DNA of 5,549 nt from an uncultured Ruminococcus sp. (GTDB taxonomy: Bacteria > Bacillota_A > Clostridia > Oscillospirales > Acutalibacteraceae). Below the pieces are notes generated by a model. The model was not told the DNA's origin. It ran no database searches and worked only from the letters and a program-made list of their open reading frames with translations. The stretch's first letter is position 1, and every line of letters begins with the position of its first letter. Made by a program: the position numbers and the translations under genes. Below, in pieces: positions 3,879 through 5,549 of this stretch. The DNA is taken from contig CACYEJ010000263.1 of assembly GCA_902773395.1 (NCBI GenBank), forward strand, positions 1 to 5,549. The letters are read 5' to 3'.

Positions 3879-5549
3879 TTATTCTTCAACGTATTCACTC
3901 GTCTGCATATCGGACATTACAGTGTGCTTAACGCCCTTTGAGTCGGTATAAATAACATAACTCTTTGCGTAAACGGTCTTTTCTATTGAAGAAGACTTCA
4001 TTCTTACATTAAGCTTATATGTACCGCTTTTGGTTTTGAGAGAGGACTTGTTCTGAGTTACGCCGTTTGCCTTTGCATTATCCGGAGTAACATCGGTAAT
4101 GTCCATATCGTATGCTCTCAGTACGCCTGCTTCAACAAGCTTACAGCCATCGGGGATTGACCATGTATCTACATACGCAACCTTCTGAGTATCGTAATAA
4201 CTGCTTGTGTCCTTAGTACGGGTAAGGGTTAGCGAAACAACAGCCTGCTGTTCTTCTTCCTGCTCCTCATACTTTGCGGTAACGGTTGTATCACTTGTAA
4301 CAAAGAATGTATATTTTGAATTCGTGCTTACGCACTTATCTCCAATGTACCAGCCTGTAAAGAACATACCGTCCTTCGCCTTGTCGGCTGTTACAGTTAC
4401 GCAGTCGTTCGAATCATATTTGTCCTTTTGTGTTGCCTCGGTGATTGTGCCGCCCTCTACCGTAACCGAATACTTTTCGGTTTCTACAAAGTAATCAGCC
4501 GTCACCTCATGACCTGTTTCATGTTCATGAGCAGACCAATCCCACAGCCAATAGGGAGATGTCCAATTCTCCAGCGGACAAGCTGCAACAGCATGATATG
4601 TTATACCGCCCTCTGTTGCTTCCGATGTAACTGTAGCTGTAACGGACTGTGTATCCAAATCTCCGGCGTAACAGCTAAATCTTGCAGCAGCCGTATACGT
4701 TCCGTCACTCTGCTTTTTCCAAATCCAATTAATCTTTTCTCCGTGACCGTTTGCAGGAATAATATATCCGTATCCTCCACGATCGTTTTCTACGGTATCG
4801 TCAACTTCTTTATAGCCCATTTCGTCCCAGTAGAACTTTCCGTCCGAACCTCGGTAATATTCCTTGTTGCCTTCTGTTGTGCAGGTGGGTTCGACTGCTT
4901 CCACCTTGGTGTATGTAACTCCGTTATCTCTGATAACTACTGTCGCATCGCCAAAGAAACGTGGGTTCTTTCCGTTTACGATATACTCATTGTCCCATAA
5001 ATCAGGTTCACAGCCTCGGTACACGCCACTGCCGCCATATGACTTTCTTGGTACTTCTACCGTAACATCTTCCGTTAAACCATTAAAAGCCCAGTCATAG
5101 AAAAAGATTGCATCATCACCAGCAAAAGTAATGTCTTTCAAAGCTGTACAACCGTTAAATACACCTGAACCAACGGCTTCAACACTGCTTGGAAAAACAA
5201 TAGATTTCAAGCTTGTGCAGCCCTCAAATGTATAATCTCTTATTTCTGTCACACCTTCGGAAATTGTAACAGATGACAAGCTTGTACAACCGCTAAAAGC
5301 CTTATATGCTTCTGTTACACTAACAGGAATAACTGCTGATGTTAAACTTGTACAGTTCTCAAAAGCATAATCAAGGTCTGTTACACCTTCGGGAATATTT
5401 ACTGTTGTTAAGCTTGTACAGCCGGAAAAAGCAGACTCAAGGTCTGTTACACCTTCGGGAACATTTACTGTTGTTAAGCTTGTGCAGCCTTCAAAAGCAG
5501 CTCTAAGTTCTGTTACACTATCAGGAATATCCACTGATGTTAAGCTTGT
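3879..5549 (-). CDS. Secreted or surface protein with BspA-type leucine-rich repeats, 5' end beyond the window
   Basis: The frame stays open to the right edge, so the N-terminus (signal peptide and further repeats) is missing; 556 residues and the stop are present. A GTG at 5534 is an internal valine of a repeat, not a start. Numbering from the window edge, residues 1-158 are seven LRR_5/BspA-like repeats of the type GCTSLTTVNIPEGVT. Residues about 216-270 match the EPTCTTEGNKEYY to IPANGHG linker module common in Firmicutes surface proteins. Residues about 273-355 form a beta-rich module (GTYTAAARFSC, QSVTATVT) with a Trp- and His-rich end. Residues about 359-428 are an InlB-type repeat (FTGWYIGDK, DTTVTAKY). 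After a Glu/Gln-rich linker comes a C-terminal module (about 436-556) ending QTSEYVEE. There is no LPxTG, dockerin or S-layer homology motif at the C-terminus. Such proteins usually bind host, glycan or protein ligands outside the cell. The small peptide gene follows in the same operon. Confidence 0.88.
   Translation of the reverse strand, partial: TSLTSVDIPDSVTELRAAFEGCTSLTTVNVPEGVTDLESAFSGCTSLTTVNIPEGVTDLDYAFENCTSLTSAVIPVSVTEAYKAFSGCTSLSSVTISEGVTEIRDYTFEGCTSLKSIVFPSSVEAVGSGVFNGCTALKDITFAGDDAIFFYDWAFNGLTEDVTVEVPRKSYGGSGVYRGCEPDLWDNEYIVNGKNPRFFGDATVVIRDNGVTYTKVEAVEPTCTTEGNKEYYRGSDGKFYWDEMGYKEVDDTVENDRGGYGYIIPANGHGEKINWIWKKQSDGTYTAAARFSCYAGDLDTQSVTATVTSEATEGGITYHAVAACPLENWTSPYWLWDWSAHEHETGHEVTADYFVETEKYSVTVEGGTITEATQKDKYDSNDCVTVTADKAKDGMFFTGWYIGDKCVSTNSKYTFFVTSDTTVTAKYEEQEEEQQAVVSLTLTRTKDTSSYYDTQKVAYVDTWSIPDGCKLVEAGVLRAYDMDITDVTPDNAKANGVTQNKSSLKTKSGTYKLNVRMKSSSIEKTVYAKSYVIYTDSKGVKHTVMSDMQTSEYVEE
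5076..5549 (-). repeat. Seven tandem leucine-rich repeat units (66-72 bases each)
   Basis: Reading leftward from the edge there are four 22-residue units (66 bases), two of 23 and a degenerate one of 24, each beginning T-S/A-L. The units nearest the edge are the most alike: bases 5371-5423 and 5437-5489 differ at only two of 53 positions, which points to recent duplication. The units decay toward the downstream module. More units probably lie beyond the window. Confidence 0.85.

Noticed and set aside
4207..5100. Several plus-strand open frames opposite the surface protein
   Set aside because: They are antisense to a protein with clear repeats and domains. Their Ser/Cys/Val-rich products mirror its Thr/Glu codons.
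5076..5549. Regularly spaced repeats that could suggest a CRISPR array
   Set aside because: The repeats are continuous coding units of 66-72 bases that translate to leucine-rich repeats, with no unique spacers.

Overview
The window looks like chromosomal DNA from a gut or rumen Clostridia, most like Ruminococcus or a related Oscillospiraceae genus. The reasons are the modest GC content, strong AGGAGG-type ribosome sites, consensus sigma-A promoters, a clostridial pair made of a small Cys-rich DUF6472-like protein and a methionine gamma-lyase-family enzyme, and a large modular surface protein with BspA-type leucine-rich repeats. No species can be named from sequence alone. No RNA genes, insertion sequences, phage genes or CRISPR array are visible.

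Layout. Bases 1-248 hold no gene. They carry a good leftward promoter (51-79) for a gene beyond the left edge, several small palindromes, and a near-perfect rightward promoter (190-218). That promoter drives a two-gene operon: a 60-residue Cys-rich protein (249-431) and a PLP-dependent methionine gamma-lyase/YnbB-family enzyme (449-1741). The operon appears to end at a hairpin plus T-run (1812-1842) that lies inside the 3' coding end of the convergent gene. On the minus strand, an extended -10 promoter (3571-3599) drives a lipoprotein that starts with TTG (3079-3534) and, 14 bases later, a cytoplasmic zinc-ribbon protein of unknown function (1751-3064).

Further right, also on the minus strand, is the 3' part of a large exported protein (3879-5549, cut by the right edge). 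It has seven leucine-rich repeats, a linker module, a beta-rich module, an InlB-type repeat and a C-terminal module with no sortase or dockerin signal. Twenty-eight bases downstream lies a small gene (3722-3850) for a 42-residue acidic, glycine-rich peptide with an excellent ribosome site. A strong terminator (3643-3676) closes this unit.

How the genes fit together. Three transcription units are visible. The first pairs a likely metal- or redox-sensitive small protein with a sulfur-amino-acid-type PLP enzyme. The second pairs an envelope lipoprotein with a cytosolic zinc-ribbon protein. The third pairs a surface adhesin-like protein with a tiny acidic peptide. That last pair, and the terminator embedded in the opposing gene, are the most interesting items. 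No complete new system can be claimed from this window.
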